Of a DNA stretch of 64,000 bases, positions 55,472 through 64,000 are shown piece by piece; within the stretch, counting starts at the first letter, position 1, and each line of letters begins with the position of its first letter. Made by a program: the position numbers and the translations under genes. Below the pieces are notes generated by a model, which made no database searches, had not been told where the DNA came from, and saw nothing but the letters and a program-made list of their open reading frames with translations. This DNA comes from RH-AL1 sp965277355 (GTDB lineage Bacteria; Pseudomonadota; Alphaproteobacteria; Rhizobiales; Beijerinckiaceae): assembly GCA_965277355.1 (NCBI GenBank), contig CBDICN010000002.1, positions 930,001 to 994,000 on the forward strand. Direction: 5' to 3'.

Positions 55472-56614
55472 TCAGCTCATCCTCGAACCGAGCCGGAAAA
55501 GGCTGACGTCCTCCTCCGGCTCTTTCTCTTCGACGAGGTCGGCCAGCACCTTGCCGAGCAGACTGACGAACTTGAAGCCGTGGCCGGAACAGGGCGAGGC
55601 GAGGATGATCCGCGGGTCCTCCGGCGAGCGGTCGAGCAGGAAATGGCCGTCGCCGGTGCGCGTGTACATGCAGGTGACCATCTTGTTCGCCGGACCGCCG
55701 ACATCCGGCATGTACCGCCGAAACATCCGGGTGATGCGGTCTTCGTCCTCATGCGCGGTCGCCGGCTCAAGATCGCGGGGATGCTCGAGCGTGGCTCCCC
55801 TCACATGCGAGGCGGCCTTCACGCCGGTGCCGGCAAGATCCGGAAAGCCGTAGCAATGGTCGTCCTCCGCATCGAGGATGAACACGGGGCATCGCCCTAC
55901 TCGAAAAGGCTCCGGCTTGCGCGGCGGGAACCAGCCGACGACCTGGCGGGTGATGGAGAGGTGGCGCTTGAGGTCGGGCGCGAAGTCCCCGATCCAGGCT
56001 CCCGCGGCGACGATCACGGTTGCCGCCTCGATCAAACCGTCGTCGGTGCGGACGACGATCGAGCCGGGCTTCGCATCGATGCCGCGGACCGTCGTGGTCC
56101 TTCGGACGTCGGCGCCCCGTGCCGCGGCGGCCGACACGAAGCGCCTCACGGCCAGCTCCGGACGCAGGAAGCCGCCGTCGGGCTGAAGCAGGCCGTGCCA
56201 ATCTTTGGGCAGGTCGAAGGCGGGGAAGCGCTGCCCGACCTCGCGACCGTCCATCTCGGTCAGCGGGAGGTCATGCAGCCGCGCGGCTTCGAGCGAAGCG
56301 GCGACGGACGTCGATCCGGGATGCCCCGCCTCGAGAATGCCGGTGATGGTCATGAGGGATCCCATCGCACCGCCGTCGAGCGTCTCGAAGCGTCGCCATT
56401 CCTCGTAGGCCCGGCGAAGCAGCGGGACGTAGGACGGGTCCTCGTAGTACGACAAACGAATGATTCGGCTCTCGCCGTGCGAAGACCCCCGGTCGTGCCC
56501 CGGCTCGAATTGTTCGAAGCCGACGACCGTCAATCCGCGCTTGGCCAGGTTGAACAGCGCCGCGCTTCCGGTCGCGCCGAGCCCGATCACGGCCGCATCG
56601 AACATCTTTGCCAC
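55472..56614 (-). CDS. Monomeric sarcosine/N-methyl amino acid oxidase (SolA/MSOX-like)
   Basis: A 380-aa FAD flavoprotein. FAD motif GLGATGSAAL (residues 11-20), RGSSHGESR with His46 and Arg50, Lys266 and His270 in the VKAASH segment, and Cys315 in VTCMYT. These correspond, within one residue, to the catalytic His45, Arg49, Lys265, His269 and covalent-FAD Cys315 of Bacillus sarcosine oxidase. The O2-activating lysine argues for a peroxide-forming oxidase. Encoded with the gmaS and mgs-like genes, it could oxidise N-methylglutamate to glutamate and formaldehyde; sarcosine is the alternative. Confidence 0.87.
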   Translation of the reverse strand: MAKMFDAAVIGLGATGSAALFNLAKRGLTVVGFEQFEPGHDRGSSHGESRIIRLSYYEDPSYVPLLRRAYEEWRRFETLDGGAMGSLMTITGILEAGHPGSTSVAASLEAARLHDLPLTEMDGREVGQRFPAFDLPKDWHGLLQPDGGFLRPELAVRRFVSAAAARGADVRRTTTVRGIDAKPGSIVVRTDDGLIEAATVIVAAGAWIGDFAPDLKRHLSITRQVVGWFPPRKPEPFRVGRCPVFILDAEDDHCYGFPDLAGTGVKAASHVRGATLEHPRDLEPATAHEDEDRITRMFRRYMPDVGGPANKMVTCMYTRTGDGHFLLDRSPEDPRIILASPCSGHGFKFVSLLGKVLADLVEEKEPEEDVSLFRLGSRMS

Positions 56615-56704
56615 GGAGCTTCATCCTTTTAGGCGGTCGATCCCGCGACTTCGAGCGCGGGCGATGGGCTTCGGACGGCGCGAAGCCGCGCCGGCAAGCC
56701 GCCC

Positions 56705-58000
56705 TCAGCAATCGAGCGTGTTGTCGCGCTCCCACTGCGTGAGCTGGCGGGAATAGTCGTTCCATTCCTCGCTCTTCAGCTTGAGATAGGACGGCACGAA
56801 GCCGCCGAACGCCTCCTTGAGCACGTCGGACCGCGCGAGGGCGCGGATCGCGTCGAGCATGTTGAGGGGCAGCGTCTTCACGCCCTGGACCGTATGCCCC
56901 TCGGTGTACATGTTGATGTCGAGCCGCTTGCCGGGATCGCGAGCGTTGCGGATGCCGTCGAGTCCCGCCGCCAGGATCCCGGCCTGCAGAAGGTAAGGAT
57001 TGGCCGCGCCGTCGGCGAGCCGTAGCTCGAAGCGGCCGGCTTCGGGGATACGGATCATGTGGGTGCGGTTGTTGCCGGTGTAGGTCACGGTATTGGGCGA
57101 CCAGGTCGCGCCCGACAGGGTGCGCGGCGCGTTGATGCGCTTGTAGGAGTTCACCGTCGGGTTGGTGAGGGCGGCGAGCGCCTCTGCCGAGTGGATCAGG
57201 CCGCCGATGAAGTGGTAGCCCTCGCGCGAGACGCCGAGCTCGCCGTCCGGATCGGCGAAGACGTTCCGGCCATCGCGCCACAGCGAGACGTGGGCATGAC
57301 ACCCCGAACCGGTCAGGTCCATGAAGGGCTTCGGCATGAAGGTCGCGCGGAAGCCGTGCTTCTCGGCGACGGAGCGGGCCATGTACTTGAAGAAGGCGTG
57401 CCTGTCCGCGGTGACCAGCGCCTCGTCGTAGTGCCAGTTCATCTCGAACTGGCCGTTCGCGTCCTCGTGATCGTTCTGGTAGGGCTTCCAGCCGAGCGCC
57501 TGCATCGCGTCGCAGATCTCGGCGATGACCTCGTAGCGCCGCATCAGCGCGGACTGATCGTAGCAAGGCTTCATCTGCCTGTCGGCGGTGTCGGCCGGCG
57601 CGGTGCCGTCCGGCGAGATGAGGAAGAACTCGCATTCGACTCCCGTCTTCATGACGAGGCCGTCCTTCGCGGCGTCCGCGAGGAGACGTTTGAGGATGTT
57701 GCGCGGCGCCTGCTCCACCGCCGCCCCGTTCATGAAAAGGTCGGCGGCGAGCCAGCCGACCTCCGGCTTCCATGGGAGCTGGATCAGGCTCGAGGCATCG
57801 GGCTTGGCGAACAGGTCGGGATCGGCCGGCGTCATGTCGAGCCAGGTCGCGAACCCCGCGAAGCCGGCACCGTCCTCCGTCATCGCCTTGATCGCGGAGG
57901 CCGGCACGAGCTTGGCGCGCTGAGTCCCGAACAGGTCCGTGAACGAGATCAGGAAGTATTTGATGCCACGCTCCTTCGCGGCGGCTTCGAGATCCGTCAT
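56705..58000 (-). CDS. gmaS: Glutamine-synthetase-like ligase, probable gamma-glutamylmethylamide synthetase
   Basis: A 431-aa member of the GlnT/GmaS branch of glutamine synthetase. Active-site signatures are GVECEFFL (metal Glu), DITH-like region QFEMNWHYDEAL, SGCHAHVSLW, and RFELRLADGAANPY; the ending WERDNTLDC is typical of the branch. GmaS joins methylamine to glutamate with ATP, the first step of the N-methylglutamate pathway. The alternative is an ordinary GlnT of unknown amine specificity. A large inverted repeat separates it from the mgsC-like gene. Confidence 0.85.
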   Translation of the reverse strand: MTDLEAAAKERGIKYFLISFTDLFGTQRAKLVPASAIKAMTEDGAGFAGFATWLDMTPADPDLFAKPDASSLIQLPWKPEVGWLAADLFMNGAAVEQAPRNILKRLLADAAKDGLVMKTGVECEFFLISPDGTAPADTADRQMKPCYDQSALMRRYEVIAEICDAMQALGWKPYQNDHEDANGQFEMNWHYDEALVTADRHAFFKYMARSVAEKHGFRATFMPKPFMDLTGSGCHAHVSLWRDGRNVFADPDGELGVSREGYHFIGGLIHSAEALAALTNPTVNSYKRINAPRTLSGATWSPNTVTYTGNNRTHMIRIPEAGRFELRLADGAANPYLLQAGILAAGLDGIRNARDPGKRLDINMYTEGHTVQGVKTLPLNMLDAIRALARSDVLKEAFGGFVPSYLKLKSEEWNDYSRQLTQWERDNTLDC

Positions 58001-58026
58001 CGCATCCTCCTACACGTCTCAATCCG

Positions 58027-58132
58027 CTCATGGTGAGGAGGGCGAAGCCCGTCTCGAACCACGAGGGCTCCAGGAGGCTTCTGGCGGGGCCGCCTCGCGG
58101 TTCGAGACGCGCCTTGCGCTCCTCACCATGAG
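58027..58132. repeat. Long inverted repeat (REP-like) between mgsC-like and gmaS genes
   Basis: A 34-base arm (CTCATGGTGAGGAG...GTCTCGAACC, 58027-58060) and its inverted partner (58099-58132) pair over about 30 positions, enclosing 38 bases. It would make a large hairpin in the mRNA between two genes of the operon and could adjust their relative expression. Confidence 0.85.
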
Positions 58133-58155
58133 GCTACTGTTTCATCGCCGCGACC

Positions 58156-59490
58156 TCAGAGTGAGGTCTGTCCCGGTATCCAGCTCGTGCCGGCAAGCGG
58201 CACGCCAGCCATCGCCGCCGCCTCGATCGTCAGGGCCACCAGATCCTCCGGCTCGAGGTTGTGCAGATGCGACTTGCCGCAAGCGCGCGCGATGGTTTGG
58301 GCCTCGAGCGTCATGACCGCGAGATAGTTGGCGAGACGGCGCCCGCCAAGCACCGGATCGAGCCGGCTCGCAAGGTCCGGATCCTGCGTGGTGATACCGG
58401 CCGGATCGCGGCCTTCGTGCCAATCGTCGAAGGCGCCGGCGGTCGTCCCGAGCGCCCGGTACTCGGCCTCCCAGCGCGGGTCGTTGTCGCCGAGCGCGAT
58501 CAGCGCGGCCGTTCCGATCGCGACCGCGTCGGCACCAAGAGCCAGCGCCTTCGCGACGTCGGCGCCGGAGCGGATGCCGCCGGAGACGATCAGCTGCACC
58601 TTGCGATGCATGCCGAGGTCCCGCAGCGCCTTGACCGCGGGGCGAATCGCCGCCAGCGTCGGGATGCCGACGTTCTCGATGAAGACGTCCTGCGTCGCGG
58701 CCGTTCCGCCCTGCATGCCGTCGACGACCACGACATCGGCGCCGGACTTCACCGCGAGCGCGGTGTCGTAGTACGGCCGGCTCGCGCCGACCTTCACATA
58801 GATCGGCTTCTCCCAGTCGGTGATCTCGCGCAGTTCCTCCATCTTGATCGCCAGATCGTCCGGCCCCGTCCAGTCGGGATGGCGGCACGCGGAGCGCTGA
58901 TCGATGCCGGGCGGCAGCGAGCGCATCGCCGCGACGCGGTCGGTGATCTTCTGGCCGAGCAGCATCCCGCCGCCGCCCGGCTTGGCGCCCTGGCCGATCA
59001 CGATCTCGATCGCGTCGGCCTTGCGCAGGTCGTCGGGATTCATCCCGTAGCGTGACGGCAGGTACTGGTAGACGAGCGTCCGCGAGTGGCCGCGTTCCTC
59101 GAGCGTCATGCCGCCGTCGCCCGTCGTTGTCGACGTGCCGGCGATAGTTGCGCCGCGGCCGAGCGCCTCCTTGGCGTTGGCGGACAGCGAGCCGAAGCTC
59201 ATGCCGGCGATGGTGATCGGCGTCCGCAGCACGATCGGCGTCTTCGCGAAGCGGGACCCGAGCACGACGTCGGTGTCGCAGCGCTCGCGATACCCCTCCA
59301 GCGGGTAGCGGCTGATCGAGGCGCCGAGGAAGAGGAGGTCGTCGAAATGCGGCAGCGCGCGCTTCGCACCGGCGCCGCGGATGTCGTAGATCCCGGTCGC
59401 CGCCGCGCGCCGGATCTCCGCCATCGTCCCTGGATCGAACGTCGCGGAGAATCGTGGCAGGGTCCGCGCCACGCGGTCGTTCTCGTCCAT
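58156..59490 (-). CDS. mgsC: N-methylglutamate synthase-like subunit C (glutamate synthase FMN domain)
   Basis: A 444-aa protein of the GlxD/MgsC family, equal to the FMN-binding barrel of glutamate synthase: GMSFGSLSANAKEALGRGA, GQGAKPGGGGML, DGMQGGTAATQDV and GGIRSGADVAKALALGADAV. Where glutamate synthase has the three cysteines of its 3Fe-4S site, this protein reads EGRDPAGITTQDP with none. MgsC exchanges the methylamide group to form N-methylglutamate. The start overlaps the preceding gene by one base (TGATG). Confidence 0.87.
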   Translation of the reverse strand: MDENDRVARTLPRFSATFDPGTMAEIRRAAATGIYDIRGAGAKRALPHFDDLLFLGASISRYPLEGYRERCDTDVVLGSRFAKTPIVLRTPITIAGMSFGSLSANAKEALGRGATIAGTSTTTGDGGMTLEERGHSRTLVYQYLPSRYGMNPDDLRKADAIEIVIGQGAKPGGGGMLLGQKITDRVAAMRSLPPGIDQRSACRHPDWTGPDDLAIKMEELREITDWEKPIYVKVGASRPYYDTALAVKSGADVVVVDGMQGGTAATQDVFIENVGIPTLAAIRPAVKALRDLGMHRKVQLIVSGGIRSGADVAKALALGADAVAIGTAALIALGDNDPRWEAEYRALGTTAGAFDDWHEGRDPAGITTQDPDLASRLDPVLGGRRLANYLAVMTLEAQTIARACGKSHLHNLEPEDLVALTIEAAAMAGVPLAGTSWIPGQTSL

Positions 59491-60179
59491 CAATAGGCCC
59501 CCGCGTGATCGACGTGGAAATGGTAGAGCGCGCGGGCCGAGCCGTAGCGGCGGAACTCGGCGAGGTCGGCCACGCCGGAGAGACCTGCAGCCGCGAGCTT
59601 GGCATGGAGAAGAGCGCGATGGTCGTCGCGCATCGGCTTCTCGACGCAGTCCGTGCCGAGGCTCTTCACGGATCCCCGTATGAACAGTTTGGCCTCGTAC
59701 AGGCTGTCGCCGAGCGCCTCGCCGGCGTCGCCCAACACGGTCAAGGAGCCCGCCTGCGCCATGAAGGCGGACATGTGGCCGATCGAGCCTTTCACGACGA
59801 TGTCGACGCCCTTCATCGCGATGCCGCAACGCGCACCGGCGTTACCGTCGATGACAAGCAATCCGCCGTGCCCCGTCGCGCCGGCCGCCTGGCTGGCATC
59901 GCCTGTCACGTGTACGATGCCCGACATCATGTTCTCGGCGACGCCGACCCCGGCGTTGCCGCGGATGACGACGGTCGCCTGCTTGTTCATGCCGGCGCAA
60001 TAGTAGCCGACGTTCCCTTCGATCTCGACGTTGAGCGGCAGATCGAGGCCACAGGCCAGCGCGTGCCGCCCATCGGGATTGGCGACGATCCAGCTCGTCT
60101 CGTTGCTGCCGGGCCGCAGCGCATGCAGGGTCCCGTTCAGGTCGCGCCGCGATGTGCGGCGCAGATCGACCCGCGGCAT
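59490..60179 (-). CDS. mgsB: N-methylglutamate synthase-like subunit B (GXGXG domain)
   Basis: A 229-aa protein of the GlxC/MgsB family, equal to the right-handed beta-helix at the C terminus of glutamate synthase. The GXGXG-type repeats are visible as IEGNVGYYCAGMN, VIRGNAGVGVAENM, VTGDASQAAGATGHGG, IDGNAGARCG and VKGSIGHMSAFM. It has a structural role and lies between the glutaminase-like and FMN subunits. Overlaps of one base on both sides indicate one transcript. Confidence 0.9.
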   Translation of the reverse strand: MPRVDLRRTSRRDLNGTLHALRPGSNETSWIVANPDGRHALACGLDLPLNVEIEGNVGYYCAGMNKQATVVIRGNAGVGVAENMMSGIVHVTGDASQAAGATGHGGLLVIDGNAGARCGIAMKGVDIVVKGSIGHMSAFMAQAGSLTVLGDAGEALGDSLYEAKLFIRGSVKSLGTDCVEKPMRDDHRALLHAKLAAAGLSGVADLAEFRRYGSARALYHFHVDHAGAY

Positions 60180-61072
60180 CAGGGACGGTCCCAGGCGTAC
60201 ACCTGGGCCGGCTCCGGCTCGAACACGCGCGCCTCGTCGATGCCCGGCAGATCGACCAGCGCGCGGTACTCCGAGCCGAACGCCACATAGTCCTCCGTCT
60301 CCGCCATCACCGCCGGCTTGCAGGCGATCGGATCGCGCAGAACGGCAAAGCCCGTCCGCGTTCCGACGACGAAGGTGAAGAAGCCGTCGAGATCCCGCAG
60401 GCTGGCTTCGAGTGCCTCCCGCAGCGACGCGCCTTCCGCCATGCGCCAGGTCAGGTAGCCGGCCGCGACCTCGCTGTCGTTTTGCGTCGCGAAGGCCATG
60501 CCTTTGTGCTCGAGCACCCGCCGCAGACCGTTATGGTTCGATAGCGAACCATTGTGGACGAGGCACTGGTCGGCGCCCGTCGAGAAGGGATGGGCACCGT
60601 TCGTCGTGACCTCGCTCTCCGTCGCCATTCGGGTGTGGCCGATCGCATGGGTGCCGCGCATCCCGGCAAGGTCGAAACGCTTCGTCACGCGCTCGGGCAG
60701 GCCGATCTCCTTATAGATCTCCATCCGCTGTCCGACGCTCACGACATCGACGCCTTCGGCGTTCCTGGCGAACCAGGCTCGAGCCTGATCCTCCGTGCCG
60801 GCGGCTACGACGATGACGGCATGCGTGTCGCGAAGCGTCACGGCGAGCGTCTGTTGCAGCGCGGCTCCGAGACCGGCGACGGCCTGTTCGAGCGACACGG
60901 CACCGTTGCCGCGCAGCGTGAGTTTCACCCCGTCTACCTCCGGCCCATAGACGGCGAAGCCGGCGCTGTCCGGGCCGCGATCGGTCATCGTCGCGAGCAT
61001 GCGAGACGCGAGGGCTCCGAGTTGCGGCTCGAGTTTCGGCGTCTTGAGGTACAAACCGACGATCCCGCACAT
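60179..61072 (-). CDS. mgsA: N-methylglutamate synthase-like subunit A (class II amidotransferase)
   Basis: A 297-aa N-terminal-nucleophile amidotransferase of the GlxB/MgsA type. Cys2 (MCGIVGLYL) is the nucleophile and fixes the start at 61072; the open frame has four more codons upstream. Other signatures are GTHAIGHTRMATESEVT and VHNGSLSNHNGLRR. It would cleave gamma-glutamylmethylamide (or glutamine) and pass the amine to the mgsC-like subunit. It is the first gene of the operon. Confidence 0.9.
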   Translation of the reverse strand: MCGIVGLYLKTPKLEPQLGALASRMLATMTDRGPDSAGFAVYGPEVDGVKLTLRGNGAVSLEQAVAGLGAALQQTLAVTLRDTHAVIVVAAGTEDQARAWFARNAEGVDVVSVGQRMEIYKEIGLPERVTKRFDLAGMRGTHAIGHTRMATESEVTTNGAHPFSTGADQCLVHNGSLSNHNGLRRVLEHKGMAFATQNDSEVAAGYLTWRMAEGASLREALEASLRDLDGFFTFVVGTRTGFAVLRDPIACKPAVMAETEDYVAFGSEYRALVDLPGIDEARVFEPEPAQVYAWDRP

Positions 61073-61219
61073 GCCCTGCTCCAATCGGAGGCAAAAACTA
61101 TCACTTCAGGAGAAGCAGTCAACCTGTGAGAATGCAAGTTTCTTCGTAAGAAATGCCGGACGGAGGTTGAAGTGGCTCCCAAGGGGCGGGTTCGTGCATG
61201 GGCCTTAAGGTCATGGGCC

Positions 61220-61456
61220 TTACTTGCCGTTGGCCATAGGGTCGGAGCCTTTCCGCACTTGGTTTTCGACAGGTCCGGGCGAACCGGCGGTCCCCCTTGT
61301 GCTGGCGCCCGGACCAAGGCTCCCCTTCGCCTCCGAGCTCGTTTCAGGCTCGTTCGCAGACGGCTTCCCCGAGGTGTCGGGCTTGATCTGAGCGGATGCT
61401 CCGCTCGCGACGAGCATCGAGCCGATCATGACGTTGACGAACAACATTCGAAGCAT
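61220..61456 (-). CDS. Small secreted Pro/Ser/Gly-rich protein
   Basis: A 78-aa protein: signal peptide (MLFVNVMIGSMLVASGASA) then a disordered mature region (KPDTSGKPSANEPETSSEAK) with no cysteine. GGGAGAG precedes the ATG by about 6 bases. No family recognised. Confidence 0.65.
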   Translation of the reverse strand: MLRMLFVNVMIGSMLVASGASAQIKPDTSGKPSANEPETSSEAKGSLGPGASTRGTAGSPGPVENQVRKGSDPMANGK

Positions 61457-61499
61457 GGCGATCTCTCCCGGCAGCTCATTCCGGGCGGCGAGGTGGACG

Positions 61500-63482
61500 T
61501 CAGAGTTCCACGTGCCGGCCGATCTCCACGACGCGATCGCTTGGCAGCGCGAGCACGTCGATCAAGTGCGCCTGGTTGCGCTCCATCCAGGCGAACAGCC
61601 GCTCCTTCCATGGAGCGAGCAGTCGGTGGTTGCGTTGCGCTCGAACGATCGTCTCGTGCGCAACGTAGTAGACGACCTTGTCCATGTCGATCTCGCAGCC
61701 GCTCCGCTTGAGTGCCGGCAGAATGCCCTCGAAGTCGACGTGCTCCATGAACCCGCAATGGACCACCAGCCGCCACACCCTATGGCGCTCCTCGACGATG
61801 TCGAAGCGCTTCTCCGAGGCGACCCTCGGCAGCAGCGACGGCGCGACGGTTAACATGATCACGTCGGCGTAGAGGCAGCGGTTCTGCCGCACGTGCCACA
61901 CCATCAGGGGCGGCGTGTCGGTGCGCGAGCGGGTGAGGAAGACCGCGGTGCCCTCGACGCGCGCGACGCCATCTCGTTCCAGGCGATCGAAGAAGGCGTC
62001 GACCGGCTGACGGGCCGGCCCGAGCGCCTTGAGGATGGCCTCAATGCCTTGGTGCCAGGTCCGCATCAATCCGAACACGGCGACCGCAAGCAGCAACGGG
62101 ACATAGCCGCCGTCGAGCAGCTTGGTGAGGTTGGCGAGCACGAACGCGGTGTCGACGATCACGAACAATGCGGCGACAGCGCCTGCGGCAGCCATCGACC
62201 ACCCCCACACCTCGCGCATCGCGATGTAGAGCAGCCCGGAGGTCATCAGCATCGTGAGCGACACGGCGATGCCGTAGGCCGAGGCGAGATTGTCCGACTT
62301 GCGGAAGCCCAGCGTGAGGCCGACCGTCACGATCATCAGGAGCCAGTTGACCGGCCCGACGTAGATCTGGCCGTAGCCTTCCGCCGAGGTTTGCTTGACC
62401 ACGAGGCGCGGCATCCACCCGAGCTGGATAGCCTGCCGGGTCATCGAGAACGCGCCGGTGATGATCGCCTGGCTGGCGATGATCGTGGCCACCGTGGCGA
62501 GGAGGATCAACGGAACCAGCAGGATCGGCGGGCACAGCCGATAGAAGATGTTGTCCTGCGTCGGAGCGCCGTTGAGAACGATCGCGGCCTGTCCGGCGTA
62601 GTTCACGATCAGCGCGGGAAAGACGACGCCGAACCACGCCAACCAAATCGGCCGTCTTCCGAAGTGCCCCATGTCGGCGTAGAGCGCCTCAGCCCCCGTC
62701 ACGCAGAGGAAGACGCCGCCGAGAAGGCCGAAGGCCGTCCATCCGCCGTGCGCGAGGTACGAGACGGCGTAGCTGGGACTGAGCCCGACGAGCACCGCCG
62801 GATGCTGGACGATGCCACCGAGGCCCATCAGCGCGATCGCCGCGAACCAGACCAGCATGATCGGTCCGAAGATCTTGCCGATGCTGCCGGTGCCCCGCGG
62901 CTGCAGCGCGAACAACGCCAAGAGGACGACCACGGCGGCCGGCAGCACGTAGCGATCGAGGGCGGGGACGACGAGGTGCAGCCCTTCCAGCGCCGAGAGC
63001 ACGGAGATCGCCGGCGTGATCGCGCCATCGCCGTAGATGAGCGCGGCGCCGAACAGCCCGATCGCGACGATGGCCGGGCGGTGCCCGCGCTTGATGCCGA
63101 TCAGCGACATGAGCGCGAGGATGCCGCCCTCGCCGTCGTTGTCGATGCGCATGGCGAAAGAGACGTACTTGATCGTGGTGACGATGACCAAGGTCCAAAC
63201 GAGCAGTGAGAGGACGCCGAGCGTCGTTGCCGGGTCCACGTGTCCGCCGGTGAGGCCGAGGACCGTCTTCATCGTGTAGAGCGGGCTCGTCCCGATGTCG
63301 CCGAACACGATCCCGAGCGCGGCGAGGCCGAGCACGGCGATGGGCCGGGGCGGCGGAGCGTCCACGCCGATCGCGTCGGCCTTGTCCCCCACGTTCTCGG
63401 ATGCGGACCCGGTCAACGCGCTCTCCCTCGTCGTTCGAAGCGTTTCGCCAATACCAACGGAGTTGGTGAGCAAACGCGGCAT
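61500..63482 (-). CDS. kup: Low-affinity potassium transporter Kup
   Basis: A 660-aa K+/H+ symporter: LGIVFGDIGTSPLYT (the Kup/KT signature, near residue 60), about twelve transmembrane helices, and a C-terminal cytosolic domain (VEGTAVFLTRSRTDTPPLMV). Potassium uptake at low pH is the known role. The N-terminal 45 residues are polar and variable, so the exact start (ATG 63482) is uncertain. Confidence 0.95.
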   Translation of the reverse strand: MPRLLTNSVGIGETLRTTRESALTGSASENVGDKADAIGVDAPPPRPIAVLGLAALGIVFGDIGTSPLYTMKTVLGLTGGHVDPATTLGVLSLLVWTLVIVTTIKYVSFAMRIDNDGEGGILALMSLIGIKRGHRPAIVAIGLFGAALIYGDGAITPAISVLSALEGLHLVVPALDRYVLPAAVVVLLALFALQPRGTGSIGKIFGPIMLVWFAAIALMGLGGIVQHPAVLVGLSPSYAVSYLAHGGWTAFGLLGGVFLCVTGAEALYADMGHFGRRPIWLAWFGVVFPALIVNYAGQAAIVLNGAPTQDNIFYRLCPPILLVPLILLATVATIIASQAIITGAFSMTRQAIQLGWMPRLVVKQTSAEGYGQIYVGPVNWLLMIVTVGLTLGFRKSDNLASAYGIAVSLTMLMTSGLLYIAMREVWGWSMAAAGAVAALFVIVDTAFVLANLTKLLDGGYVPLLLAVAVFGLMRTWHQGIEAILKALGPARQPVDAFFDRLERDGVARVEGTAVFLTRSRTDTPPLMVWHVRQNRCLYADVIMLTVAPSLLPRVASEKRFDIVEERHRVWRLVVHCGFMEHVDFEGILPALKRSGCEIDMDKVVYYVAHETIVRAQRNHRLLAPWKERLFAWMERNQAHLIDVLALPSDRVVEIGRHVEL

Positions 63483-63657
63483 TCGGTCAATGGAGTGCGC
63501 GGATGACGATTCGCGCGAGCCTGGCCGGCGGCAGGCTCTCGAGCGGCGGCACGCGCCAGCTCTTACGCCAGCTCTTGCGAAGGACGCCGTTGACGCGCTT
63601 GTCGCTCCTCAACCAGCTTTATTCGAGCCGGCAACCGACGCCTCCGATCGATTTGCG

Positions 63658-63999
63658 TCATGCGCTTCCGATCAGAACCCCCGTCGCCAAGACCAGGCCG
63701 CCGCCGAGCATGACCTTCGCGGCCGCCGAGAGGGGCGCGGTCTCCATGTAGCGCCACTGAATGTAGGCGATGGCGAGGAGTTCGAACACGACGACGATGG
63801 CGGCGACGATCGTGGCGGTGACGAAGTTCGGGATCAGGTAAGGCAACGTGTGTCCGATGCCGCCGGCGATGGTCATAAGGCCGCAGACCAGCCCTCGCAG
63901 GTAGGGCGTGCCGCGGCCCGACAGCTTGCCGTCGTCTGCGAGCGCCTCGGCGAAGCCCATCGAGATCCCGGCGCCGAGCGAGGCCGCCATGCCGACCTG
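63658..63999 (-). CDS. VIT1/CCC1-like membrane protein (partial, C-terminal part)
   Basis: The frame is open to the right edge of the window, so the N terminus is missing. The visible 113 residues (GAGISMGFAEALADDG, LRGLVCGLMTIAGGIGHTLP, LGGGLVLATGVLIGS) have four hydrophobic segments and resemble VIT-family proteins, which store or export iron and manganese. Family assignment is tentative. Confidence 0.65.
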   Translation of the reverse strand, partial: QVGMAASLGAGISMGFAEALADDGKLSGRGTPYLRGLVCGLMTIAGGIGHTLPYLIPNFVTATIVAAIVVVFELLAIAYIQWRYMETAPLSAAAKVMLGGGLVLATGVLIGSA

Positions 64000-64000
64000 G

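Overview
The window is a high-GC (about two thirds G+C) chromosomal stretch from an alphaproteobacterium, most likely in the Hyphomicrobiales. This is judged from protein sequence character: rhizobial-type pyruvate carboxylase, GlnT/GmaS-type ligase, Sel1-repeat and COG4705 proteins, and the ligase-associated DNA repair genes. The species cannot be named from the sequence alone.

Layout. 1-5.8 kb: end of secA, a thiE-like/Sel1 gene pair, a truncated LysR gene, propionyl-CoA synthetase and formamidase/acetamidase. 5.9-7.2 kb: an unrecognised 424-aa protein. 7.3-15.1 kb: a selenoprotein formate dehydrogenase locus. fdnG carries an in-frame UGA followed by a bacterial SECIS hairpin, a small unknown gene and selB lie downstream, and a small gene, the Fe-S subunit and the NrfD-type membrane subunit run divergently. 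15.2-18.7 kb: pyruvate carboxylase. 19.25-25.18 kb: a compact 5.9-kb integrative element in the 3' end of a tRNA-Ser(GGA) gene, bounded by 16-bp direct repeats. It holds a tyrosine integrase, AlpA-type regulator, VRR-NUC nuclease, DUF3987 primase/helicase-like protein and small proteins, mostly joined by 4-bp start/stop overlaps. At its left end is an odd array of GC-rich direct repeats separated by different palindromes. 25.4-26.8 kb: a TumE/TumA-type toxin-antitoxin pair with a frameshifted toxin, and an unknown gene. 27.2-34.5 kb: alpha-2-macroglobulin/PBP1C pair and a DUF2147 protein. 35-37 kb: a ParE-type toxin-antitoxin pair and an AT-rich, twice-frameshifted AlbA_2-type gene. 37-50 kb: Lhr-like helicase, ligase-associated exonuclease and ATP-dependent DNA ligase, interspersed with small secreted proteins, an ABC exporter, and a two-component system divergent from PepSY and COG4705 genes. 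50-54.5 kb: Uma2-family protein, copper P-type ATPase, HigBA-like toxin-antitoxin pair, MBL hydrolase. 54.7-61.1 kb: a methylamine/N-methylglutamate-type cluster. 61.2-64 kb: small secreted protein, Kup K+ transporter and a partial VIT-like membrane protein.

Working together. One theme is C1/C2 and amine metabolism. Formamidase releases formate (or acetate) and ammonia. The mgsABC-gmaS-like genes and a monomeric sarcosine-oxidase-like flavoprotein could turn methylamine into glutamate plus formaldehyde. The selenium-dependent formate dehydrogenase would pass electrons from formate to quinone. A monomeric oxidase standing where the usual four-subunit N-methylglutamate dehydrogenase is expected is the most interesting metabolic feature. 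The tRNA-Ser island, with its palindrome array and its in-frame mini-repeats shared by two unrelated genes, is the most interesting mobile-DNA feature.
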